The notes under the pieces: generated by a model | Database searches by the model: none | Told to the model about the DNA's origin: nothing | The model's input: only the letters and a program-made list of their open reading frames with translations | In this document: positions 22,401 to 34,975 of the stretch, piece after piece | How positions within the stretch are numbered: position 1 is the stretch's first letter | Layout: each line of letters starts with the position of its first letter | Origin: Hyalella azteca | Lineage: Eukaryota; Arthropoda; Malacostraca; Amphipoda; Hyalellidae | Assembly (NCBI RefSeq): GCF_000764305.2 | Contig: NW_025935962.1 | Coordinates: 264,512 to 328,511 of the forward strand | Direction: 5' to 3' | Length of the DNA: 64,000 nt | Made by a program: the position numbers and the translations under genes

Positions 22401-25400
22401 ATGGCCAAAGTTAGCATTGATCTCTTGTATAACACTCTTTGCAGAAGGTCTGCTGCGCTGAATCATCGTGCATTATTCGTGTTAAAAGGAAAGGATGTGG
22501 AGCAACAGGTAAGCGGCTAAGCGCAAGTGCATCTAATAGAAATATAGATTCACTCTAATTACTCGTGAAACGAAAACTATTTGAAAAGCACCAGCTTCAA
22601 CAATGTATAGTCTCTCATTTAGTTTCAATATTTTTATTCATACATCACTTGTGTAAATTAGTTGTGACTTGTGAGTTGTCCCCTTTTTAGCACATTTTCT
22701 CATTTAATGATTTATGGAAAAACTGCACAGTAATACTTTAGATTAGCTAAGTGCATCCAAAAAAAGGGTGTTTTTAAAATTATTTGTTTTTTGGGATGTA
22801 GATTAATAATCTGAAATCCGTTTTTGGCGGTCGGCATCCGCCATCGGAAATATTTAATGGAACCTGTTCCTAACTCAGTAACTGGACCTAACCTGCGAGG
22901 TTTTCGTTGATTGGCTAGATTTTTCCGGCCATTGAACAGACTCCAAACATAGAAAAAAACCTATTGGCTAGGGTTTTCCGGCCGCCGGACGGAGTCCAAA
23001 CATAGAAAAAACCTAGCCGATCAACAAAAACCTTGCAGGTTAGGTCCAGTTAGAAACAGGTTCCATTAAAAATTTCTGATGGTGACCGCCAAAAACGGAT
23101 TTCAGATTCTTAATCTACACCCCAAAAAACATATAATTAAAAAAATATCCTTTTTTTGGATGCACTTAATCTAAAGTAACACCAAATGCACTATTGTGCT
23201 TGCCATGTCTGTCTGTCTGTCTGCCCATGACCTCAAGTTTTCGTCAATGAGAAAATGCGCTCTCTGTCACTCACTGCAGTGAGTACTGAGTTATATTTTT
23301 TTGGTTTACCTTTACCATGATACTGTACAGTCTGGTCTTTGTTTATTTATCTAACTAGTTTTATCTTTCATGAACAGTTTTGTCAATTTTTACAGGTTGC
23401 TGCTTTGTATCATCTATTACATAAAGCATCAGTGGATGGAGCATCTTCAGTCTTGTGGTGTCATAAACACAGTGCTGATCTACCCAAGTAAGACATGAAT
23501 GTCATGACATGGGCATGCTGAATGCAGATGTCAGAACTGTGACTCTGGAACTGAGGTATGAAAGCTATCAACTTTGCAAGTTGAGCTTTTCTGCCAATTT
23601 TCAAACCATGAGTATACTGCTAAGTGCAAGATGAATAATCTAATATCTAATCAGCAACAACTTCATTCAAAATTGAGCTTTGAGATTCTAAATTAATTGA
23701 AAACATTTCACATTACAGTGACAATATTTTAGTAATTTGTAACAATTTTTCAAATTGTCAATGTCAACTGTGTTATGAGATATTTATTCTCAAGTCTCAA
23801 CTGTGTCTAGATATGAAAAATTCAATTTGTTCTACATAGTGTCAAATCAGAGATTTTTTAGAAGAAGTTCATTTTTAGTTTCCTCATTTACTCAAGATTT
23901 AAACCAAAATCTTATATATGATAATGTTGATATCCATGATGCTTTACTAGTCTATTTATAGGTCTCAAGAATGAACTTGAGAAAAAGTCTAAAAACTCTC
24001 TGCTTTGCCCCTATTAGAGATAGAGTATTTACTAAAATTTTGGAGTTTCAAAGTTGCATATTTGTGTTGATTCCAAGTCTTATGTCTTGATTGTACTATT
24101 TTTATCTCAATTAGGTAAAAGATAACTGATGTAATTGAATGATAATAGCATGTTCTTTTCATTTTAGTCAAAGATTGGTTTTATTTTCATTGGTGTCAGA
24201 GTGTCAGACACAACCAGAACTGCAAAAACCTCAACATGTGTGTTTTGGGTGGAGAAAATTTAGAGAGAGTTTGGTACTAAGAAGCAAAATTACAAATTTT
24301 CTTGAAATAACATCTTTAAGTGGCTTATAACTCCATGGAAACCAACCAACTTTAGAGCCCAGAGATTTTGAATTTGCAGCAATCATTTGTATGATGTTTG
24401 ACCAACAATATTTTAGCAGAAAAGTGAACCAGTATCTATGAGGTACCAAAAAGATATAATTTTCCATTACTAGAGCTAAACAAACTTGAAGCTGCTAAAT
24501 TTAAACTGGATAAATTATCTTCCACCTAATGGTCACTAATTTCTTTTGAACAACACATTAAAATGTAGTGACATTTCTTTTTTTTTAAGTATTTGCTTCT
24601 TTATGTGTCATTTCAATGACCTGAATTTTCAAATTTTGCACAGCACAAACTGGCTCATATTTCTTTGATGGTCCATAGTCTTTCTTATTTTCAATACTGT
24701 GATCTGAAATTTTAACAAATTTGTCTTTTAATGTAAACAATCTTTCATGTAAATTTTTTTGCATATAGAGAGGTAAGGTAGGAGCCCTGGTAGACTTGAC
24801 ATTGGATAAACCAATACCAAGTTTACATCTATCAATATTTAAAAATATTTTTTAGATATAGTGCCATGCTTTTGATACTATAGTGATCATTTGCTAAATT
24901 GCTAAGCCATAAAAATTTTGAGATTGATGTGGGTGGGAAGATATAGATATTATAAAATTCAACACACTATCTGCAATCTTACAACTTCATTTGAGATTTC
25001 CAGTGCCACAAATTCTTAGCCATGAATTTGCCTGTTGACAATACCATGCTTAATTATACTCTGTTGTATATGTATTTTAGCTGACTTGCATATTCATGTT
25101 TTACTGAGTTGCATATTTACTGATTCATGCATATTTACTGATTTTTTCTTTTACCAAAGATCCAGTCGGAAGGCTATGAAAGTAATGAGCAAAAAAATTA
25201 AATCTGGTGAAGTGGATCACTCCCAACTCAAGCTGCTTGATTTACTCCTGCATGCTGGTGTTGTAAAGTTCTGCAGTTATGGATCTACTCAGTCTGTGCT
25301 TGGCAACACATACAAGATGTGTGTCCTTCAGGTAAAAAAATTTGGTGTTGATATTCTTTAGCTGAAAATTCAATGTTTGGAGCTTATGCTAAAGCCATTT

Positions 25401-28400
25401 TTTGTGGTGTTTTATAAACATTCTCAATTTTTTTTATTATTTAGAATTATTTATAGGCCTTTAATGTTTATATTTCTCATTTCTATCAGGAATGAGGAAT
25501 TAGTGTTTCAACTTGTGTATATTAATGTTACGTATGTATTCAAGTTATATATTCAGATGTATTAAACATGCTGGAAGGATTCTGATCTTTTTCACATTAA
25601 GGTTTTTCTTGTTTTCAATTGTATTTTAAGTTATTTGGGGTGAATATGAAAGCATATAATATCATTTTTTTTATTTGTTTTTGTTCAGTGCTACTGAAGT
25701 GATATTAACAGGCAAGCTCACAATCATGGTGGTGCTTGAGGCAAATGAAAAAAATGGCTACTTTATACAATTTATTTGCTATCTAATGTAAATTGATTGC
25801 ACTCGACCATAATTATGTGCCCAAATTCAATCTGCCATCATGGTTAATAGAGGCTTAATTTTCCAGGATGTTGAGTGTCTGACCCCTAACATAGTCTGCC
25901 GGGTGGTGGAGACTGTTCAAGGAGGTGGGGCTGTGGTGATCCTTTTGCCTGACATGAGTCACATCAAGCAACTGTGCAACATGGATATGGATGTTCATTA
26001 CAAGCTCACAACTCATTCACATCCCACAGTGCAGAAACTCTTCAATAAACGGTAGGTTTGTGGGATAATTTATTGGAAAAATGTTAGTGGATGGCTCTAA
26101 ATTAAATTTTTATAATTTAATAAATTGTGTGAAACAATTCCGACAATGAAACTTGTAGTTAGTTAGAGGAAGAAAGGGTTAATCTAACCTAACTTCTTTT
26201 GTTCCATAGCTTAGCGCTGTCATTCTCTTGGTGTCGAAGCTGTGTGATTGCTGAGAGTGACATGCGTGTTAACTCCAGTGACTTATTGGGCATAAATTAC
26301 AAGAGCATCAACATACCTTCAGCTGATGAACTACAACAGCAAGAGGAAGCTGCTGAAGAACTTGCTAAAATTCAGTCTGACCTTGAAGATGCCGTGCAGC
26401 CCTTGCCGGAGCTTGCAAGGCTATGCAAAACTGCTGATCAGGTGAACTCATGCCTACAGTATAATGCTTGCTGGTTGAATTAATTTTTAAGCATGTCTTT
26501 TTTTTCTCTGGTTAATGTTACATTTTGAAAGCATGAAGTTGTTGATGATCTATTTATTAATCATTGCTATAACCACAGGCTCGAACAGTGATGAAGCTTG
26601 TTGACGTAATCACTGAGAAGCGGCCTGGCAGTGTTGTCTCTGTGACGGCTGGGCGAGGACGTGGCAAGTCTGCAGCTCTCGGCCTGGGAGTAGCTGCGGC
26701 CATAGATCTTGGCCTTACTAACATCTTTGTCACCAGTCCATCGCCACACAATCTGACTGCTTTCTTCCAATTGCTTTTCAATGGTTTGATATTTTGGATT
26801 ATTTCTATTGCATTAACTTATACCGCTTCATTGTACAAAAATTTGTCTAGTTTTAATTTTAGTTCCTCAACACTAGTCTATCATTATGCTGAAAACGCTT
26901 CAATTACGTGATTGTTGAGGAATAATGATTTTTGACTATTTACGGCAATGGCTGACTTAATGTAATTTTTATAAATCCTGATGATTCGAGAGTATGAAAT
27001 CGCCAAATGATACGTCAGTGTTTTGCTGTTCCAGGATTTGATGCCCTTGGTTACAAAGAAGGGGAGCATTATGAAGTTTTCCAGTCTACCAACCCCGAAT
27101 TTTCTGGTGCTATTGTACGTGTTGTGGTGTATAAAAAACAACGCCAAACCATACAGGTTTGTTTATGTGTTTGGTATACAAATGTATTGTTAAATTTATT
27201 GATATTGTAAAAAATATCACCTGAGAATGAATACCTGAAGGTGTAATTAATAAAATGAGCAACTATGAGAGTAGTACGGTAGGTAAGAGATGCTTACATC
27301 CAACTACTAGATTAAAAGACGTAATCATATTCAATCATACTTAAAATAGAATTAAAATCGAGTTCATCGCCGCGTAATTCAGTCATGGCTGCGCTTAAAG
27401 TTTTGAGCTTGAACTTTTGAGCAATTCACTGTTGTTAGATACATTATTTTGCTATTGGATCAAATACCATACTTAAGTCAGCACAAATATTTTAGTTAGG
27501 CTTGGTAAAAAATCAACATTCAATCTCTCTGTTCATTAGCTTGCGATTATTTATTTTATTTCTGTGTTAGTCACCGTATCGATCTTTGTCAGTACTATAG
27601 CTACAGATGTACACATTCCTTGCAGTACGTGCTGCCCTGTGACTACGGCAAGGTGCAACAGGCGGAGCTGGTGGTGGTGGATGAGGCGGCCGCCATACCA
27701 CTACCGCAGGTGCGGGCTACGCTGGGGGAGCACATCACCCTGATGGCATCTACCATTTCAGGGTTTGTCTGAGCAAATGAAAGTGCACTAATAGTAATTT
27801 AAATTGACATAGTTTCTCAATTCTACCATGCGTAGCATTCTTTGCTATATTTATTCCATGACAAAGTTCCATTGTAGACCCATTACTTTTTGGTTTATAA
27901 CCTTGGTGTCAACTTAAGTATTTGTTTAGGTAGACTTTCGTACGATTGACGTGATGATTTCTCACCGAATTGATTGGTTATCAAGTCTTACCTGCTACAA
28001 ATTTTAAATGTAATCATCTATCAAAAATAAATGTAAAATCTCTGCTGCTTCTGAGAGTACAAATAAATTTTGATTAAATTTTCTGATTACAGGTACGAAG
28101 GCACTGGTCGGTCGCTTTCCCTAAAATTATTGAAGCAACTACGTCGTCAGAGCACCAAAACTGAGCAGCGTGTTGATGCCAAGGACATTGGTGAATATCT
28201 TCTTTTTGAACACTATTCTATTTTTATTTGTTATCGTAGTTTCTACGCCCACGTGAACACTCCTAATTCACTGTGAGAACTGAGATTTAATATAAACAAG
28301 CAATTTTTTATTTATAGCCTCTGTCCTGTTATAAGCATCATAGGAGCAGAATTGAATTTTTTTTTAAATACTTGGAACTCATTAACGTGCGGAATATAAT

Positions 28401-31400
28401 GAAATTAGTTAGTCTTGGTTTAGTGTTGGAGTTTCCAAAGAAAATATTCGACAGCATATAATCTCGTATTTATTACTAACGCCGGTATTTACCAAGCTTA
28501 CTCAATTACTGTTCCTGCTGTGAAAACCGTGCTAAATTATAGGGATATATTATTTCACTAATAAAACACGTGCAGCGAGTTGGGATGTGCATGAGTTACA
28601 CGAGGTGTCGCTGTGGCGGAGCATTCGCTATGGTCCTGGCGACCCTGTCGAAGACTGGCTTAACAAACTCTTTTGTCTGGACGCGACCAACACCGTCAAC
28701 CCAGCCACCTCTTGCCCAGCTCCCAGCACGTGCCAACTTTATGCTGTAAATAAGTAAGTTGTAATTGTTGCTCGCTCTTCTCGTACTGTTACTTTTGGTG
28801 TCCCAGATCTTTTAACTCATTGACTCCGCAGTGGTACATATACATACCACGAATTGTATTTCTCCAGGACGTAGTGGTACATACAAGTAACAGGGTTACC
28901 AGATGGTCTAAAAAAACGGCCAAGTCCGCGCAAAAAAGGCCTCTAACTCAATATATACTAGTATATTTATGGGTTTTGGTGTAAAAATTTCATTTCTTTT
29001 TTCAGTTTTTTGCAACTTGATTAGGAAGTACCCCTATCATAAATTTTAGCCGGCCAACGCAATTGAAATTAACTAAATCGCGGAATTTGTCCGTCAAAAA
29101 GACCGTCTGGCAACCCTGGACTACATTTACTGTATGTCCCATTTCGATTATTTTAACTTCTTTAAATAGATTTCACTTTACTAGGTCGGATTTATTAACA
29201 CATTACATATATTATTCCGGTAGTAGAATGTCTAGGACCAATGAAAAATCAATATAAATCCTCAATTTGTGTACCTATTTCATATTATTACAAAAAAATG
29301 AAATAGTACAAGATAAAGCAATTGGAGTCAATGTGTTAATGAGAAAACATTAAAAGATCTGTAATACCTAATTGCTAATTGACCACTAAATTGCGGAATT
29401 AATTGCAAAGGTCAAATGGTCAAGAGCATAATTATTTTGCATGATCTCTTTGGTTGCCAATAGTGCGTTTGCATTCCGTTACCCGCAGTCACTGACTCTG
29501 CACTCTGCAGTATCAAAAAATATAACTCAGTACTCACTCCAGTGAGTGACAAAGAGCGCATTTTCTCGTCGACGAAAACTTGAGGTCACGGACGGACGGA
29601 CAGACAGACAGACAGACGGACATAGCGAGCACAATAGTGCATTTTTTCCATAAATGAGAAAATGCGCTAAAATAGCAACAAACCGAGCATAACTTATTCT
29701 ATCTCGCCAGGAAAGTGTTGCTGAGCGGCAACAAAGGGAGTGAGCAGTTCTTACTACAGGCGCAGAGTCTTCTTGTGGCCTCACACTATCGCAACAGCCC
29801 CGACGACCTCCAGGTGTTTGCTGACGCTCCTGCTCATCACCTCTTCGTGCTTATGCCGCCAATGCAGAACTGCAACCTCAAGACCCTCCCGCCTGTGCTT
29901 TGTGTAGTCCAGGTACGAGCGCGATTCGAAAAAGTATTGTTACAAACTTCGAGTAGAACGTTTGAAACTGTAGTGAACACTTGTGGTTATTTTTGTGCTA
30001 AGATGAAGTTCAAATATGGCAAGGAAGGTTAGTGATGAATGTACAAGGACAGAAGCTGTTGTTAATTTAAGAGTATCTCAAATGTTCCGAGACCGAGAAC
30101 CCATCATCTAAAATAGGCACGAAGGAACTATTTCAAGGAAAATGGTTATGTTATTCTATGTAAAAATGCCTATTACTTAGGAGGTGGATCTAACGTCGAG
30201 GCATGAGAACGATGATGAAATGCAGTCGGTGTCGGTCAGCTAGGATACAGCTGTAGCTCAAAAATTCTGAATTGAAATAGTTTTCTGAATTTAGAAAATT
30301 ATTTCAAAATCTGTGTGAAATTTGTCCGGCGAGAGGCTTAGGGACGAAGTCAATCTGATTTACTATGCTGAATAATTAGTCATAAATATTAATTTTTCAA
30401 TATAAGTGCACTGGAAAGTTGGAGAATAAAAATTACTCATCTATAGACCATTGTAACGTATGTTGCAATTCCAATCAAGATACAGCGTACAGAACAGATA
30501 CAAATGGGAAATATTTTTCAGAAAATTTTGTTGTAGATATTGAAATCCTGTCCAGCTTGACGACCAAGATTCTGAATTATATACGTTTAAAAATTACTTT
30601 TTAAAGACAACACTTCCAAAGAATCCAGTATCTCCATCTCCAATCTTACAGATGTACAATGAATTTCTCATTTAATTTTCGAATATTAAAAAAATTAATT
30701 TTCCAATTTTTTTAATATATAAACTTTTTTAATATATAATTTTTTTCCAAAATTATTTATTCTAATAATTGATTCATGCATTGCCTCTGATTTCACACAA
30801 GTGTGCAAAATTTCAGATCAATTAGACAGGTAAAAGTGTGTCAAATATCAGTTATAAGATTTGTAGCTGACAAAATTATTTTTTTCAATTTTTTTAATAT
30901 TGAAAAAAAATATATTTTTTTTATTTTTAAAATCTTTTATTTTGACATTTGATTCATGCATTGTCTCCAACTCAACACAAGTGTGCAGAATTTCAGATCG
31001 ATAGGATAAGTAGAAGTGTATTAAACTTCAATTACAAGATTTGTAGCAGACAGACAGACAGACAGGCAGACAGACAGACAGACAGACAGGCAGACAGACA
31101 GACAGACAGACAGACAGGCAGACAGACAGACAAACAAGAAGTGAAGTTTAAGAGAAGTGTTGTAAGTACCATCGAAAGTGCATCAAACTTGTTTGTCAAC
31201 AACGACTGACACCAACGGACATAGGTATTAGAATCTAAACAGTGAAATTAATTCATTTGGATCACACCAAAACATGAAAACGTTAATTCAACCTATTTAC
31301 AACACTTCTCTTCAACTTCACTTCTTGTCTCTTTGTTTGTTTGTTTCTTTGTCTTTCTGCTACAAATCTTGTAATCGAAATTTAACACACTTCTACTTAT

Positions 31401-34400
31401 CCTATCGATCTGAAATTCTGCACACTTGCGTAAAGTTGGAGACAATGCATGAATCAAATGTCAAAATAAATAATTTTAAAAATTAAAAAAAGTTTTTTTT
31501 TTCAATATTAAAAAATTGAAAAAATAATTTTGTCAGCTACTAATCTTATAACTGATATTCGACACACTTTTACCTGTCTAATTGACCTGAAATTTTGCAC
31601 ACTTGTGTGAAATCAGAGGCAACGCATGAATCAATTAACAGAATAAATAATATTGAAAAAAATTTATATATTAAAAAATTTTTTATATATTAAAAAATTG
31701 AAAAATTAATTTTTTAGTATTCAAAAATTAAATGAGAAATTCATTGTACATCCGTAAGATTGGAGACAATCTTTAAAAAGTAATTTTTAAACGTATATTA
31801 TTTCAACCTCACTTCTCTTTAATTTCACTTCTTGTCTGTTTGTTTGTCTGTCTGCTATAAATCTTATAATCAATATTTAACACACTTCTACCTGTCCAAT
31901 TGATCTAAAATTTTGCACACTTGCGTAAAGTTTAAGACAATGCATGAATCAATTAACAGAATATATAATTTTAAAATTAAAAAAATTTATTTTGTAATTT
32001 GAAAAATTTAAAAAAAAAAATTTTTCTTCTACAAATCTTATATTCGATATTCAACACACTTCTACCTGTTCAACCAATCTGAAATTTTGCATACTAGTGC
32101 AAAGTTAAAGACAAGGCATGAATCAATTGACAGAATAAATAATTTTAAAAATTTAATGTTTTTATATATTAATATTAAAAAAAATTATAAATTAATTTTT
32201 ATTAATATATGGAAATAAAATAAGAATTCATTGTAGATGTGTAACATAGGAGACACTGTATTCTTTAGAAATGTTGTCTTTAAAAAGTAATTTTTAAACG
32301 CATATTATTACTGTTACCACTTATCAAATTGGTTCACATTCTCGCGTCACTAACTGGACTTATGTTTTCAGGTATGCATAGAAGGCGGGGTGTCGTCGTC
32401 TGTAGCGCAGCGCGTCATGCGTCAGGGCGAGCGGCCGCCAGGTGACCTGGTCGCTTGGATGCTCGCGTCGCAGTTCCGCGACCCTGACTTGGCTTCCCTG
32501 GTCGGCGCCAGGGTGGTCCGCATTGCTACGCATCCCGATTTCCAGGTAACTAAGTTTTCCAAGGCCTAAATATTCTCTCAGTATTTGGTGCTTTGTTTAT
32601 ATACTCAAATGGGTCAGCAAGGTATTCATTTCAGTGCTTTGGTTAAATATGTTGTTGCATTTTCTTTGCTGAAGTAGAAATGATTATTTGTAACACTATT
32701 CACAGAAGATTTAAAAGAAAATTTTGTGGCAATTTAATGCTAATAGTTATCCGCCATAAAATGATGCAGTTAGAACATATATATAATAAAATATTTTATG
32801 TCTAGGGAATGGGTTACGGGTCACGAGCGCTGCTGCAGCTACAAGACTACTACAGAGGTCGCCTTGTTGACCTTACGGAGGTCCAGGAACAGCCCTCGGA
32901 GACTGATGAAGAGGATTTGCTAGATTTATCTGAGCCTCTTGGTTTGTCTTACTGAGTCATAAAGTATTTTAAAATTTTTCTGTATTGAAATGGTTGGCCC
33001 AGTTGGCTGGAATAATTTCCTATTATTATTATTATCGAGTTTGTAGCTTGGGTTACACATTTCTTGTTGTCTAGAACGTCAATTCAAACCGTTTGCGTTG
33101 TACAAAGTTTAATAATTGATAAAAGATTTTCAGAGGCAAGCTTGGAATTATTTTGATAGCTAACAACGCTCGTTTATATCAGCTCCTGCACACCAGAAGA
33201 CACCTCTGCTGTGCCGTCTGAGCGATCGCTTGCCTGAACACATCGATTACCTGAGCGTCTCCTACGGCCTCACGCAGCAGCTCTTCACTTTCTGGGCTCG
33301 TGCCAAGTTTTTGCCGCTCTACGTTGGGTGAGATACGAGCAAAACTAACTCTAGATCGGGAGTATTTCTTCAATCAATTTGTCAACTCTATGCTCAATAA
33401 CTAAAAATGTGCACACTGACTGATCGAATCTATATTGACTCATTCCACTCCCGTTATTCAGGCAAACTGTGAACCAAGTGACAGGCGAGCACAACTGCAT
33501 GATGGTGTATCCTGTGAGCCGCAGCGCCGATGACACGTCGTCAGCGCTGCCCAGTTGGCTGACAGAGCCGTGCGCTGAATTCGTGCATCGCTTCATGGGG
33601 CTTCTGTACGGGCCCCTCCAGTCTCTGAACCCCATGCTGGCGTCAGATCTCATCAAGGCACACAGTCAGCATATTCAGCCGTCACAAGGTCTGTGCAGTG
33701 TACAACCATTTTGAAGAGTTCTTCAGTAAACAATAGAAAACTCGCTTTGGTGATTGAGTCGTAATTCCTATTGAATATTTAGTTTCTACGACAACATTTC
33801 TCTTGAATAGTTGCATGTTAAGTACAGTATATTTGAAATATGTGGCGAAATTCTACCTTAACAGAGCTGGTGTGGAGCGACGTTGAATGTCTTATCAGCG
33901 GACACGATCTGCGGAGACTGGAGAAGTACAGCAAGCACACAGCCAGTCGTCATGTTGTGACTGATCTCATTCACCCTCTTGCCAAACTCTACTGCCAGCA
34001 ACGCTTACCAGAGCTGCAGCTCTCCAAATTGCAAGCGGTTAGTTAAGCGTACAAGTGCTTAGCTATTTAGAAAAAGTACTCTTATTTCCTTCCTGCCAAG
34101 TTTGTAGTTTAAATTTGCATTGCTTTTTACCGAAGAAAATTGTCAAAATGAAGGTTTTAAAAGTACACTTTATGATTATGATCAATTAATGCATTGAAAT
34201 ATCCTAAATAGCTATTAATTGTTTGCATTGAAATCTCCTAAAGAGCTTATTAATTGTTCTTAAGGTTTAAGTTGAGTCTTCTTCTTTTTGTTAAGGTTTA
34301 AGAAATCTCCTAAAACCTTAACACCGTATCCGAATACAAACGAATAACAATCTTTTCGTTCCAGGCTCTGCTAGTGGGCAAAGGCCTCCAGAACAAAGAA

Positions 34401-34975
34401 TGGTTAAGCGTGGGCAAAGAATTAGGACTGACAGCAGAGTCGGCGCTGGGAAACTTTTGCCGCGCTATCTGCCGCATTTACCGCAAGTTGGCATCCTTGC
34501 AAGAAGAAGTTTTTGCCAGTAAAGTGGCTACCGTCGTACCTGACCTCCTACAGCCTGTCAACATCAGCGTGGAACAGGACCTGCAACGACTTGCCAAGGT
34601 AGTATATTAAACTGTGTAATATTTTTGTCTTCATTAAATACCTGTTTAATTTAAACCAATACGAACAGTGAAGTAAAATACATTGTATTAATTTATCCAT
34701 GTATTGAATTTTATTAATGTATCGCATGAGAGTCTATTTCACTAACAGAATTGTAATATTGATCCACGTTTGGTTATAATAGTTGGAAGAGCTTGTTGGC
34801 TATTTCTCTACTCAAGGCTAAAATGTTCTACTCGTGTTATCCCTTTCAGGAAACTGAAGAAGAAAGACCAGATCTTCACTTCCAGAAAAGAAAACGCGAT
34901 GATATTGATGATTTCAATGCCAGTCTGAGTAAAAAGAAGAAACAGAAGAAGCCGAAATATAAAATGCCACATTAA
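22401..34975 (+). CDS. NAT10: RNA cytidine acetyltransferase NAT10 (Kre33/TmcA family)
   Basis: Eighteen exons: 22401-22508, 23396-23487, 25160-25331, 25867-26051, 26210-26441, 26579-26783, 27035-27156, 27626-27762, 28093-28190, 28576-28753, 29711-29912, 32372-32545, 32806-32941, 33183-33327, 33462-33688, 33865-34037, 34365-34598, 34850-34975 (TAA). The sum is 2946 nt, 981 residues, with every junction in phase; human NAT10 has 1025. The family makes N4-acetylcytidine in 18S rRNA and, with an adaptor, in tRNA, and acts in nucleolar small-subunit assembly. Seen: LGNTYKMCVLQ and PNIVCRVVETVQGGG in the N-terminal domain; ATPase P-loop GRGRGKS at residues 288-294; VVVDEAAAIPLP at about 388-399; YEGTGRSLSLKL; GNAT acetyl-CoA loop QGMGYGSRA from residue 635; VSYGLT; a Lys/Arg-rich C-terminal nuclear signal. 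All key motifs are intact. The start is the first ATG after an upstream non-coding stretch; the N-terminus aligns with the family's usual start. Confidence 0.96.
22735..23177. mobile_element. Foldback element in NAT10 intron 1
   Basis: The left end (CTTTAGATTAGCTAAGTGCA) and right end (the complement of TTACTTTAGATTAAGTGCAT) form a near-palindrome whose arms (about 22735-22950 and 22990-23177) fold back along almost their whole length. It contains AACCTGCGAGGTTT and its inverted partner. The flanks (22690-22730 and 23185 onwards) are the two halves of the 150-bp dispersed repeat, so this element inserted into an older repeat copy. Confidence 0.85.
23185..23310 (+). repeat. Dispersed 150-bp repeat, split copy
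   Basis: Same family as 2160-2307. Its first part (around 22690-22730, CATTTTCTCATTTAATGA) lies on the other side of the foldback insertion. It contains a short TGTC microsatellite. Confidence 0.75.
29508..29690 (-). repeat. Dispersed 150-bp repeat, minus-strand copy
   Basis: Reverse-oriented copy of the 2160-2307 family, ending 20 bp before the acceptor of NAT10 exon 11 (29711). It carries a GACA/GACG microsatellite. Its closeness to a splice acceptor is notable. Confidence 0.82.
30640..32300. repeat. Inverted-repeat cluster with (CAGA)n in NAT10 intron 11
   Basis: Arms at about 30640-31135 and 31310-31800 are reverse complements of each other around a centre near 31230, with landmarks GATTCATGCATTG and ACAAGATTTGTAG. 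Two further inverted-orientation copies follow at 31810-32000 and 32020-32300. A CAGA/CAGG microsatellite occupies 31050-31135. The 86-codon ORF through it (repeated RQTD) is a microsatellite artefact. A transcript of this intron could form a hairpin of roughly 500 bp. Confidence 0.85.

Noticed and set aside
30949..31209. ORF with repeated RQTD
   Set aside because: It is a translation of the CAGA microsatellite within a NAT10 intron.
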